Positions 1-12,900 of a DNA stretch of 64,000 nucleotides are shown here, in pieces. Under the pieces are notes generated by a model, which was not told the DNA's origin, did no database searches, and saw nothing but the letters and a program-made list of their open reading frames with translations. Made by a program: the position numbers and the translations under genes. The stretch's first letter is position 1. Every line of letters begins with the position of its first letter. Source of the stretch: Lagopus muta (Eukaryota > Chordata > Aves > Galliformes > Phasianidae); assembly GCF_023343835.1 (NCBI RefSeq), contig NC_064472.1, forward strand, positions 43,161,799-43,225,798, in the 5' to 3' direction.

Positions 1-1728
1 AAAAGTCAAAAACAGTTCAAATAATATATTTTTGCTTTTCAATAGCTACTAGAATAAAGCATATAAAATTGAGTCTTTATTAAAGCGGGTGCCTTATGTC
101 AGTATCCCACTTTGGCCAAACTACCACCTATCTTTGAAAAAGAAAAAAGGTTAGTCAGAATTTAAAGTTTTTATGAAAGTACTGTGAAAAAAGTGTGATT
201 CCTATAGAGCATGTGATTGCAATATACATACATCATTATCTTCAACGTCTTTTGGTTGATAAAGGAAAAGTCACCAACTTTTCCCCTAAGTAGTATTTCC
301 TCATAAGCAGTAGTCTCTCTGTCTGCTTTGAAGAGAAGCTTAAAGTGGTGTCCCATATCTGCACTACATGTAATGATTCAAAATGCAAAAAGATTACAAA
401 TATGTAGTTCAGTAAAGACTAGGAAAGAATAAATTGTAACTCCAGAACATGTTAAGGAAATAACTCACTGACACTGTACATATTCTGGAAGTTTAATCAT
501 ATCCTCTCTTATAATACAACTAAATACTACAATCTCCTCTTTCTGAGACCACAACTTTACCTGCATCAGAGCTACGTCACAACCCACTGACTGACCTCAC
601 TTTTGTGTTTATCTCTTTGCTCCAGCTAAGCAGATCTCTATGTCTTAATCTGGCTGAACCACTTCTGCCAGAAGTTCTCAATGTAAGACAATCAGTGAGG
701 ATCAGATTTACGTCATGACCATGTAAAATGGAAAAGAAAAGCTCCGGACAGCAAAGCTTACAAGCACTAGTGAAAAGCTAGCATTTCTCACTAAAAACTG
801 CAACACAAATAGGGAGTTAGCAATAATTACTATTGAATGTTTTGAAACAAGAGGACGCTGTCATTTACCTCATTATCTGCTGCCACACTATTACAATAGA
901 CTCGTTATTTCCTCATTTTCTGATTTGGAATTATAAAAAGAAAGGCATTTTTCTTTTCAAATATTTGTTACAGAGGAATATAAGCGACTTTATGGTAATA
1001 TCTCTACAGTCTGTGTATGCTTTGAGAGGCAATATCCCACTGAAGCTTACAAAACCTTGAAGGTTTCTTTCATGTAAGCCACAAGTCTGCAAAGCATTTC
1101 CTTCACAGCAAATGTGGTTTCAGCAATCATACTGTGTTTTGCTTTGACCCTCAGTGAAATTTACTGCCTCCAAGAAACCAAACAACTGTGTTCTGCTTTT
1201 TTTTTTTTATTAAATACTGTTAGTACACACAGTGAAATAAAACTAAGGACAAAAATTTCCAGCAGCAAAACTAGTTTCAAAGAAACAGAAACCTGACATT
1301 TCCCTTCATTATTTATTACGAGCATCCTTGTAATGTATGTTTGAGATTCATTCTCAAATGCAATGAATTTCAAAATGAATCCTTAATTCATTTCATTAAT
1401 GAAAAAAAAAAATCAGCCTGGACTTTAAATCAAAGCCAGACCCGGGTTCTTAACTTTTGTAGAGTTCGACAGCAAATATGCCCATGAAATTTAATTGTAT
1501 GCACAAATGGAAAAGCTACAGAATAAGAGCCTTACTATAATTTCTCTGTCCTTTTATAAATGCAAAAATAAACTACAACATTACCTGTAGGACAATAACC
1601 TGTATTAACAGAATTTACCTCACCTCCCTTTAACTTGTCTTACAATTACAGCATGAGCACCTGTGTCCCAATTAAAAGTCAGGTAATCCCTGGAAATAAT
1701 GTTAAGGCATAGGTGAGAAAAGGAGGTG
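1..1728 (-). other. SECISBP2 intron 9 (left part), no gene recognised
   Basis: AT-rich intronic DNA. I looked on the minus strand for the conserved SECISBP2 exons that should follow exon 9 and saw none. Short open frames at 171-356 and 833-1060 have no recognisable similarity. Confidence 0.6.
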
Positions 1729-2253
1729 TGTCATGTTTTATGATTTTTGTTATCAGTATTCCACATCATAACATCAGGTAGCGCACTGGGAGTTAAAGAG
1801 TTAATGCTCCAGTTCTGTGGATAGTCGGTATTTCTGGGAACCTGGTTCTCAGAAGAGAAGGACAACTACAACTCCCAGAAGACTTTCACTGTTCCATTTC
1901 CATTTTCCATTTAGAGGGAAAGATAAAACTGTTTGCAAGTCACAAGACTGCCCTTTTTCTTTTACTGCTCATCTCTGCTGTGTGTGCTCCCTAGCTGTCT
2001 CACCTTCAGCATTACATAAGGTCTTCAGTTTTGGACACTCATTTGTTTGGTTTATTAGCTTCAATCCCAATCAACTTGTATTTCTCCTTAGAGTTAGCAA
2101 ATTAGCTTTCTTCCTCAGATTGTTGCCACTGGTTTTCTTTTATTTACTCCTTTCCCTCTTTGTTGCCTTCCCCCCCACTTCCCTTTTTTGGGCCAGTGGG
2201 CCTGCTGTCTCCCTGTCATGGACACAGACAGATCTAGAGACAACTCCATGACA
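1729..2253 (+). mobile_element. LTR-like dispersed element, copy 1
   Basis: This segment starts TG and ends CA. It is flanked by near-identical 5-bp sequences (AGGTG at 1724-1728, GGGTG at 2254-2258), consistent with a 5-bp target duplication. It shares GTATTCCACAT and GAGTTAAAGAGTTAATG in the same order with segments at 28,777-29,575 and (inverted) 30,360-30,753. A solo LTR of an avian endogenous retrovirus is the likeliest identity, but no coding region is attached. It lies antisense to SECISBP2 in intron 9. Confidence 0.6.
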
Positions 2254-2277
2254 GGGTGATTACTCAGAAAGATCATT

Positions 2278-3772
2278 ACTGATCAATCTGGTGGCTTTCA
2301 ATGATTGAGTGACGGCATCAGTGGACAAAAGAAAAGCAACTGATATCATCTACGGCTGTGGGGACACCCCATTGTGGCCTTCCAATACTTGAAGGGAGTG
2401 TACAAACAGGAGGGGGAAAGACTGTTTACAAGGGTGGATAGCGATAGGACAAGGAGGAATGGTTTTAAACTGAGACAGTGGGGTTTAGGTTAGATATTAG
2501 GAGGAAGTTTTTCTCACAGAGCTTGGTGACACACTAGAACAGGTTGCCCAAGGAGGTTGTGGATGCCCTCTCCCTGGAGGCATTCAAGGCCAGGCTGGAC
2601 GTGGCTCTGGGCAGCCTGGTCTGGTGGTTGGTGACCTTGCTGATAGCAGGGGATTGAAACTAGACGATCATTGTGGTCCTTTTTCAACCCAAGCCATTCT
2701 ATGATTCTATGATGATCGGGACAACTGCAAGGCCTTCGATATGAGACAGCTGGATCTGAAGAATGGATTCAGTGAGTAAGGAATTGCTTGGATGTTCTCA
2801 ACCAGAGGGTTATGCTCAACAGCTCTATGTACAGCCGTGTACACAGAGCTAGAGACCAGTCATGAGTCGTGTCCCCCAGGGGCCTCTCTGCTATTCTACA
2901 TCTTTATCAGTGACACAGATAGTGGAACTGAGTGCACCCTCAGGAAGTGTGCTGACAACACCAAGCTGAGTGGTACAGCTCATACAAGATGGCATAAAGA
3001 AGGACCAGCACAAGCTTGAGAAGTGGGCCCTCGTGAACCTAATGAGATCCAAGATGTTGCACTTGGGGCAGGGCAATTCCAGGTATCAATACAGGCTGCA
3101 AAAACTCCTTGAGAGAAGCTCTTTGGAGAAGGACCTGGGAGTACTGGTTGAGGAAAAGTTTGGTGCAAACCAGCAGTGTGCAGTTTCACCCAGGAGGGTC
3201 AACTATATCCTGGGCTGCATCAAAAGAGGGGTAGCCAGCAGGAAAAGGGAGGTGACTGTCTCCCTCTGCTCTGCTCTCCTGAGGTCACACTGAAGTACTG
3301 CATCCAGGTCTGGGATCCCACCATAAGAAAGATGTGGAGCTCTTGGAGTGGGTACAAGTTGCTCAGAGGACTGAGGCATCTCTAATGTGAAGACAGGCTG
3401 AGGGACCTGCATGTGTTCAGACTGGAGAAGAGAAGGCTCTGGGGAGACCTCACTATGGCTTTCCAGAATTTAATGGAAACTTACAATTAAGACAGAGGCT
3501 TTTTACAAGGGTATATAGTGATCAAACAAAGGGAACAGTATTAAACTAAGAGAGTAGATTGGGATTAGGTGTTAGGAATAACACTCACATGGTGGTGAGT
3601 TGCTGGAGCAATCTGCCCAATGAAGCTGTGGATACCTTATCCCTGGAGGTTTTCAAGGCCAGTGTGGTGGCATCCTGGGCAACCTGATCCAGTGGGTGGC
3701 TTGGAAGAGGGCTTGGAATTAAGCGGTCTTAAAGGTCCCTTAAAACCCAAGCCATTACATGATTCTGTTACA
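2278..3772 (+). mobile_element. CR1 LINE fragment interrupted by a second CR1
   Basis: Reverse-transcriptase-region sequence of CR1 runs from 2278 to 2353, stops, and resumes at about 2714 in the same reading context (around TGCAAGGCCTTCGATATG). It then continues through the ORF2 end and 3' UTR to about 3772. ORF2 is broken by stops and frameshifts. It lies in SECISBP2 intron 9, antisense to the gene, and ends about 100 bp from exon 9. Confidence 0.9.
2354..2713 (+). mobile_element. CR1 3' end nested in older CR1
   Basis: A 3'-end CR1 copy (GTGGCCTTCCAATACTTGAA through the terminal ATGATTCTATGA repeats at 2701-2712) sits between two halves of another CR1. It ends with the typical CR1 octamer-like tail, which marks a retroposition 3' end. 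Confidence 0.85.
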
Positions 3773-3875
3773 GCAGTTTACACACCAAAGAGTCTGAACT
3801 CTTTGGTTCAGACTACAAGTGGTCTTTTCTTGCTTATTTTCTTAACATTCAGGTTATGTTCATAAGATTACTTAC

Positions 3876-3977
3876 TTCAGATTGCTTTCTGCCAGCAGAA
3901 GTAAACGATGTTTTCTGAGATCCTAATCTGTTTCTCTGATCAGAAGCAGCTGCCAGATCAGGAAACTCCTCAGCATC
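3876..3977 (-). CDS. SECISBP2: SECISBP2 coding exon 9
   Basis: Acceptor TTTCTTGTTTAG, donor GAA before GTAAGTAA; 102 nt, phase 0 at both ends. It encodes DAEEFPDLAAASDQRN then a Ser/Lys-rich tail ending RKQSE. DAEEFPDL directly continues PRIE of exon 8, as in human. A 3.5-kb intron containing a CR1 separates exons 8 and 9. No further SECISBP2 exon is recognisable to the left. Confidence 0.9.
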
Positions 3978-6900
3978 CTAAACAAGAAACAGGACATTAC
4001 ATCTGTAACAACTATTATGTTCATATTACTAAAACTGACTTTTCCAACATTCAAATGATTTTCTTTCTGCTTATCACTCATCACAGTTTGCTTCTATGTA
4101 CAAAATTCAAAAGCTGAGTGCTGGACCACCAACTATAATCAATTCTACAGTAGTTAAGTCACCTAAACAGTAGTAACTAATTCAAGGCTAAAAGGATGAA
4201 CCTAGAAAGAAAGGCTTCTAATGGTAGCTTGTTATTGCTATCAGCTGATACAAATAATCAGAAGTAAATGTCTCCTAAGGCAGTGTTTTTCAGATCATTT
4301 AACTGCCTTGCAAACAACCCTCCTCTTTTTCCAGTACAGTCTCCAGCTCTGCAACTCTACCTTAAACATGTTAGTGTTGAAAATCAAAACAACAGGTAAA
4401 CGGGTAATAAATCTTGACTACCAGTAGGGGAATAAACAGATAAATCAGTGAAGGGGTTATGTTGGCTGAGTTACAAGTGTATTTTATTAGCAGAGAATAT
4501 GTTATCCACATTCTAGATTAATTAAGACACTAACAGGCTAGAGCTCTCTCTATGCTGACCACCTTAAGTCCAGGAGAGCTTGCTAATTCAATCAGAATGA
4601 CTCTGATCCACCAGCCTGGTTTTCATCCATTTGATTCTCTTCTCTCTTTCTAAGAGGCCTTGTTAGGCTTCTAGTAGTTACAATACTAATAAGCATACCA
4701 CCTTTTCTTCTGAAGCCTGGAAGATTCAATTTAAACAGCCTGAGCTAGGACACCTATGAACAGGCATGTTCAGTCTGAGCAGATACTTCTAACTAAACAA
4801 AATATTTTTGAAAGAAGCTTGTAAGTAGGTCAAAAGAAGACTGTAAGAAAGGGGTTTCACAAATACATTCTTCCATCTTAGGGATTTCTGCAATCAGAAG
4901 TAGTATCTTTGGATTTAAATAGCCCTCATTAGAGCAAATAGTTATTTCAGTTTGTCCAAATCACTTCTTGAATTCACATACACTTCAGTCATTTGCAACA
5001 TCCTGTAGTAAAGGGAATAGTTAAATTCTAGTACTCAGTGTGGCTTAATACCTCCTTCTATTTGTTCTTAACTTGGCACCTATAGGAACAAGAGGACATC
5101 AAACAAAATAATGAGAACAAACACAAAAATTTCCTTTTTATCATCCAATTCCTTCTGAAACATCTATTTTACAGACAGAGAAGTCTTACTTTATTCATTT
5201 TTGCCTCCCACAGGAACTATTTCTACCTTTGATCATTTTTGGAGCCTTTCCTGTATCTCTCTTAGTTCAAATATGTGTTTTTTTTTAAGGAGAGCTGGCA
5301 CATAAGAAAGTAGAATCCACAGTATATTTAGATCAATCTGCCCTGGATTTGTATATTGTCGTAATGTTTTCAATTATATTTCATATTTTTTCTGATGATT
5401 CCTAACACTGCATATTGGACCAGTGCAGAGCTGCTTATCAGTAAGAGCTTCTCATTTCTTCCCTCAGCAAAAATACCTAGTTCAGAGCCAATCATTGTGT
5501 ACAGGATTTCTTTTCTGCAAATGCATTACTTTTCACTCATTAGCAGGTTCTTAAAATTAGTGACTTCTATAAATCTAGTTAGCAATCCAATACACTGATC
5601 CAGTGAGCAGCTGCAAATACAAAATCCCAATTCTTAAAATCTCAAAGTCCACAGAAGTTATCTATGACTTTTCATGTTCTTCTGTTTCAAGAGCATCATA
5701 AGCATCTCACACATTTTTCATATTGATGAGCTTTTCCATCAAACCAGGAGGCTCTGAAAGCTGTTCCCAACTCCCCTCCCATACGCTGCATCCAAATCAC
5801 GGATTTCAATGTAACGTACATGCCCTGTTCTATGATTCCATGTTTATTTTTTTCATTTATGTCTTCAATAAGACATGACAGTTCTACTAACCTCTACCAT
5901 TCTTGCCATTCTTTCTCTTTAGATACTAAGCCACTCACAGACCTGGTATCTTGCAGAACAGAACCTGTAGATCTTGATTCTATCCACAATTCAATAATGA
6001 ATTCCCATTTCAGGACAATGAATTACACACTCCAAGTTAAAATGTACACAACAGACGTCAGCCAGGAATGGCTTCTTTATGCTATTCTTTCACAGACTGA
6101 ATATAATGTACACTAAATCAAACACAAAAATCAACACATTCTCATACTCTTACTCAATATTGCTGTTACAATGAAACATAGTTAAACCACAGATCACACA
6201 ACAATTCTGTAAGGTGGGAGAGCCTAAAGCATTTTTGAAACTGATCCACAAATGCATCAAAACACTAATGTGTATATTACAGCTACATGAATATGAAAAA
6301 GATTTGAATAAATAATCAGGAATGTAAACAGTGACATCTACATTTCATAAGAATTGTTTCCAGACTGAGATCACAAAATCACAGAATGGCCTGTGTTGGA
6401 AGGGATCCCAAGGATCACGAATCTCCAAACCCCCTGCCATGGGCAGAGCCACCAACCTTCACATTTAATACTAGACCAGGCTGCCCAGGGCCCCATCCAA
6501 CCTGGCCTTGAATACCTCTAGGGATGGGACACCCAGAACCTTCCTGGGCAGCCTGTTCCAGCACCTCTCCACTCTCTGTAAAGAATTTCCCCCTGATATC
6601 CAACCTAAATCTTCCCTCCCTGAACTTAAAACCATTTCCCCTTGTCCTGCTGTTATCTACTCTTTCAAAGAGCTGATTCCCTTCCTGTTTATAGGCCCAC
6701 TTTAGGTACTCTGTCTTTCTTGTACGTGGGGCTCCAGTCCTGGACACAGTATTCCAGATGGGGCCTCACAAGAGCAGAGCAGACGGCAAAATCACCTCCC
6801 TGTTCCTGCTGTCCACCCCTCTTCTCATAGAACCCAGGATACCATTTGCTTTTTGAGCTGCAAGAGCACACTGCTGGCTCATGTTAAATTTTTCATCCAT

Positions 6901-9900
6901 CATGACCCCCAGGTCCTTCTCTGCAAGGCTACTCACAAGGATTGCTCTTTCCAGCCTGTATAAATACCTTGGATTCCTTTGGCCCAAGAGCAAAACCTTG
7001 CACTTTGCTCTGTTGAACCTCGTTAGATTCACCTGAGCCCACCTTTCAAGTCTGTTGAGGACCCTGTGAATGATATCCCTTCCTTCCACTGTATTACCAG
7101 TACCACATTCTTTAAAATTTTGGCACCCTATGGTATCCAGTATACTTCCCATTCTTTGTGCACTTTGCTTTACAAAACCATTACTACAGAGTATTTTTCA
7201 CTTGGTAAATCTTTTTTTGAACTTGTTAATACCCAGATTTAACAGTCTCTCCTGCAGGAATTCATATACTCATTCAAACCTTAATAAATTAAAAGGCAGA
7301 ACTGTTTCCTACCTCTAACTTCTAACAGGAATCTTAACCGAAATGGGCCTGACCCAATTTCCTCTACTAATAACATGTGATATTAAATTTACAGAAACTT
7401 CTGGTCTTCCAATACATACTCATCACACTAAAAAAACCTCACTGCTGTACCTCAATCCTCGGCAGTTCCTGCACTGTAGTAGATTCATTATAAGGCTTCT
7501 CTACATTAGCAGGTGACTTGTTCTTCTTTTTCTTTTTCTTCTTTTTCTTCTTCTTTTCTGACCCTTCTTCAAGCTCAGTTTCACTACCATAATTTTTTAT
7601 TTCTGCCTGTTGACAAAAATCATGAGGTATGACCATTAGAAATTGATTTCTTTTATTATCACCTACCAACAAAAATGCAAGTGATCACACTTACACAGTG
7701 CGCCTAGTCAGCATGCATCAATCCACACTAGGATATTAAGCAACTAGGAAAATCCAAGGTTTCTTAGAAATTCAGAGGTACTGCAAGATCTCTTCATGTG
7801 AACTGACAACTGTCAGAATATAATACGAGATTTCACTAGGCAATATTCACCCAGGAAGGACAAGATTTCCATGCTTTGTGCCTGATTTAGAAATTGAAAA
7901 TTTCAACAAACTCCTGCCTAAATGAAGTGTATTCAAATCAGCTATTTTGGAAGTTTGTGTTGCAGGAATTACATTGGCTTTTTGATACATTGTTGTTCTT
8001 TTTTTCTTTTGCCACAACAGAAGAAAAATTATAATGATGACAAGGTAACTTTATATTACTTATTAAAAGTTACATTAGAAGTAGTATAGAGTCTAAGAAA
8101 GAGTAGCATTGTTTCACGTCAAGAAACAGCACTGAACAGTACCAAAAATTAGTTTCAAGAGCACAGTTGTCAATTACCTTTGCTTGACTGTCCTGCTTCC
8201 CTTTGTATCTGGGGAGACATTCAGATGCTGGTGATGAAAAAGTTTTCTTTGGGGACTGTGAAAGTACCATGGCCCAGGACACACGCGGCTGAGCAGAGCC
8301 ATCTGTAGATGTTCCAGGAAATACTGATGTGGAAAAACAAGTGATATCCAAAGATGTCAGAAAATATTTCTCAAATATTCAGAAGACATAGGATCAACAC
8401 AGGATTTATCAAGGACTCGCAAATGCAGAGCAAAGCTATACTTTTTTCTGAGGAAAAACTAAATTAAGTTGCTTAATTACACATTGTATTCTATTTCACC
8501 TACTGGCCAGTGTTATATGCATATATTTAATACATACGCTATCATTTGAAATAATACTGTCACATAACCTACATAATTCCATGTTTATTCTCTAACCTAT
8601 TTTTCTTTAAAATTATGAACTTGTATTGCATTTATATACTAAATTCCTTTACTGTAACTTACATAGCTTTTGAATACAAGGTTATATCAACATCATCTAC
8701 ATTCTAAAAACCTTCCAGCTTGTAGATACATAAAAACAAGCTAAAAAGTCTCCTCATGTGCCTCAATGTACAGCACTTTCACCCACCAGCACTTGGTGGA
8801 ATCAGCGTTCTGGAAGAATTACTCATTCCATTCTGTAAATATTCCTAACACATAAAAAATACACAGCTTCAACAAAAAACAAAAAACTTGCCAATGAGAG
8901 ATCAAAGAAGTTTATTGGGTTTATGTGGCAAGGTTTTGGTAGTAGGGGGGTTGTACAGATGGTCTCTGTGAGAAGTCAGGGGCTGCTCCACAGCTAGTTC
9001 CAGCTAGGGTAATGTTTTTAAGAAAGGGTAAAAAAAAATAAAAATGCTGCGCAGCAACTGTGATAGACTGGGTGAGAAAACTGTGAAAGAAACAGCCCTG
9101 CAGACACCAGGTCAGAGAAAAAGGAGAGGTGGAGGTGCTCCAAGTGCTGGAGTAGACATTCCCTGCAGCCTGTAGTAAAATTCCTCTGCTGCCTATGGAA
9201 GACCCCACAGGACATGGGGTGGCCATGCCCTAAAGGAAGCTACAGCCTGTGGGGAACCCACACTTCAGCTTACTAATGGCAGGAGCTGCAGCTCATGTGG
9301 GAAATACCACATCAGTCTGTCCATGAAGGACTCTACCCTATAGAGAGAACCCATGCTTGAGCAGTTATTTAAGAACTGCCTGGCAAGGACCCACACTGGT
9401 GCAACTCCTGAAGGACCATCTTCCTCGAGACTTCATACTAAACCAGTACAAAGTGGAACAAGGGAGATGTGGCAAATTGAAATTGATATCAATAGACCAC
9501 AGCTCCCATTCTACATCTCACTGTGCTGCTCAAGGTGGGGAGAAGGTAGAAAATTTGGGAGAGGCCAAGCCTGTGAAGAAGGTGAGGTTGAGGAAGGTGC
9601 TTTTAGTTTTGTGTTTTGGACCATCCTACTTTAATTAGCAATAAATAAATCTCTGAATTGGGTCTGTTTTGCCCACAACGGTAAAGAAATAAGATATGCC
9701 ACAGAATAAAAAAGTATATACTAATTCTAAAATGACAGCTATTTAATTACCATGATGGTAAGCAGTAAGTAATCTCTCTGTCTTTACTTTGATTCGCAAG
9801 TATTTTCACCTTATTTTTTCCCCCTGTCCTCTTAAGGAAGGTAAAAGCAGCCTGGTTGACAACTGAGGTTAACCCATCAAAAGAAGCTACATGGGTGTCA

Positions 9901-12900
9901 CGGGATTCGAGGTCGCAGCCTGAACCAATACATAAGCACGTGAGTGTCTGGAACAGGGGGGAGCTTGTCACCCTTTCTCTCTCAGCAACGCTTCCGGGAG
10001 AGCTTGTGCAGTCTGAGTCTGCACAGGTTCCCCTTCCTTTCCCGCCTTTCTCGGGTGGTGCAAGAGTATGAACGGGGAAGGCTGCATTCCTCAGCTCGCC
10101 CCTTCTTCCAGCTGTTACTGGGAGGGGTGAGTTAATTCCTCTTTGATATCTTTTCCTATAGCGCCTATTTCTCAAATAAAGGCTCTGTCAAAACCTTAGT
10201 CTGCTCTACAGTCGGGTACAAACTGAAGACTCTACTTGTGGAAAAAACGTTATCAGATAACTTCACAGTTACTGGAATAAGAATGCAAAATTCTTACACA
10301 ATTTTGGAAGAACAAAGAAGTACATACTAGACTCTAGACTGAGAGCTATTTTTTTTTTAAATTGCTTATCAAGACTGATCATATTTGCTCAGATTTATTG
10401 TTGAGAAAACACCTCAACAGACTTCCAGGAATCAATCTGTATTATTTCCTCTCCTAATAAACAGCACAGGAGGCATCCACAGAAACATTAGTCCTTCAGC
10501 ATCAACGAGACAAAAGAAAGAGGACAACTGCAGTTTTGATCTAGTAACAAAATCTATATGCAAGAATATAATCTCATTTGGAAGAAAAGATACAAACTTA
10601 TTTTTCTTACTTCGTAGTGAGTTTGCTCTTTGATTTCATATATATTTGAGAGTTCAGCAGCTCTTGACAATACTTTATTATTCCAAATTGATGAGATACA
10701 AGCAGTTCAAATATGAGGAAACAATTTATGTTAGCAGTACTTACCTCTACCATCAAATGAAGAGGGAATTAAGCTTGCTACTGTTTCTTTTAAAGTTTTT
10801 GATGAGGCTTTGCTTTCCACAGAATCGGCTTCCTGTAAAATTGAGGGTCAGGTATCACATAGGTATGAATAAAAAGCACTTGCCTCAAGAAAGCTAAACA
10901 TTAAAAAGAAGAAATAACAAAATCCTCAACCCACATGGACAAAAGGCATAGAGAATTTTGTAGCCCACTTTTTTTTTTTTTGTTACTATTCTTAGTGGAA
11001 ACATCATTTGGTCCCTATTGTATTTTAAAATATAAGCAAATGCCTCTCTGCTGTTGTCCAAGCAAGATGCTTACTTACATTTTACAAAAGCATCCAAACA
11101 ACGACTCTAAGAATGAACAAGAAAAGGTTTTAACACTGAAAACTACATCCACCCATTAAGTTCAAGCTAGCAATGGAAAAAAGACATAGCAAAATTCATT
11201 TTTGCCACCACAAGCAGTTTTTCACTTAAAGGTACCAGAAGTCTTATGCTATTTGTAGCCTTCAAAATTATTTACCTCTAACCACTGTTGAAAACTCTGA
11301 TTCAGCGTATGTGACAAACACCTAAATCTGTCAGTACTGCATTTAACAACAACTGCAAAATTAGGAATATGAAAATCTACAAAAATGTTAAGCAGTCTTT
11401 ACATATTAACAATATTTTTCCTCCTTCTAGAATTCACTTTCTAATTTTTCCTCTTTTAGCACAAAGTAACAATTACATACATATATATGTTTTTAAACAA
11501 GTTAAAACTTTTCTCTAAATAGCTGCATGCTTATTATTTAAAGGTGAGAGAAAAAACAAGCTGTCAAGAAACCTCAGGGAACACATGTGCTCTGTATATA
11601 CAAGCCAGAAGTTTAGATCATAGCAGTACCAAACTAAATGTGACAGAGCTTGGCTTTCCCAAGCAGCACAGAGAAGGAAGTAATAATGAGAAAAAGAAGG
11701 GAGCACAAGCATTAATGCTTCCATCTACAAGAAAAAGCATAAAACCTGTAGCTATGAAACTTCCTGCTTGCAAGTTACTTAAGCAGGTATTAACATGCTG
11801 AATGCAAAAATAGTTTCTTGAGCTTTGAAAAGAAAAGAATTTTTATGAGTTCTACAACATGAAAGCATGGCTAACCTCTGTGTTCAACAAAGGAGACATC
11901 TGTGGTTGACTAAGGCACATAATGTTACTTTCCACTGAACATGCTTGTCCATTTTTATGATGCACATTCAACATCTCACTGCTTCCCAAACTCTGCAACT
12001 TGTGGAAATCCAAAATAGTAGTTTCAAATGCAGGAAAAGACTCTATTTTTGGAGCTTGAGTTGACTTCTTGCTTGCAGTTTTATTGAACCTGTCTGAATA
12101 AAGCAAGTACAGTCCAAAAAATAAAACTTGCTTGCAGTCATTTCTGTACAAGTCTTAAAGCACACCAGTGACACAGTCACAGCAATAGTCACAAGAATTA
12201 TTGCTATAAATACCTGACATGAAAGAAAAAAAAACAGAACAAAAAAATCTAGTGATTATAACCAATGTGTTTAGACAATACCAAATTGACAACCAAATGT
12301 AAATTCAGATACTTTCTGAGGAATATTTTTGTTTCAATTTTGCTCATGCAACCACCAAACAATTTACTGCTATCATCCATTGTCAAAAAGTCACACAGTA
12401 AAAAATATTCTGTTTTTTAACTATTCTAGATGTAGCAACACAATCACAAACTGGAAGTTACAGTACAGACTATTTTATGGATATGCTATGTATTTCAAAC
12501 CAAATAGCACATTAGTTATACACATTATAATAGCAACAGTACCTGGCTTCATGGAATCTTTGCTGCCTGCAGAGGTCTGTAATGCAGCCCGTTTCACAAT
12601 TCTGACAGAAGAATCCTGTCCATCTTGCTTTTTCTTGTCTGATTTCTTTTCATCGTCCTTTGCTTTCCTCTGCTGCAAGTATTTGTTAATACATATATTT
12701 AGTTAATTTTATTTTAACTTTGTAAAAATCTTCAAGCATTCCATGCACTACAGTCAACTAACTACATATCTAGAGTTTGAAGATACATAATGAATTCTAT
12801 ACCACAACCACATATAACCAACAAAACCAGAACCAAAAACCCATAAAAAACCATAAAAACCATAAAAAAACCAAAAGTCAGTTAGAGGTCTGTTACTGTA

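Noticed and set aside
171-356. Minus-strand frame MGHHFKLLFKADRETT... considered as a further SECISBP2 exon
   Set aside because: No resemblance to the conserved SECISBP2 C-terminal half and no convincing donor.
1624-1689. Minus-strand block with good acceptor (TTATTTCCAG) and donor (GTGAGG) and an open frame
   Set aside because: The peptide (DYLTFNWDTGAHAVIVRQ) does not resemble any part of SECISBP2 and the entry phase does not match exon 9, so it is probably a chance decoy exon.
1817-2251. 144-codon open frame on the plus strand
   Set aside because: It lies inside the LTR-like element and is Phe/Leu/Ser-rich as expected from pyrimidine-rich DNA; the other copies do not preserve the frame.
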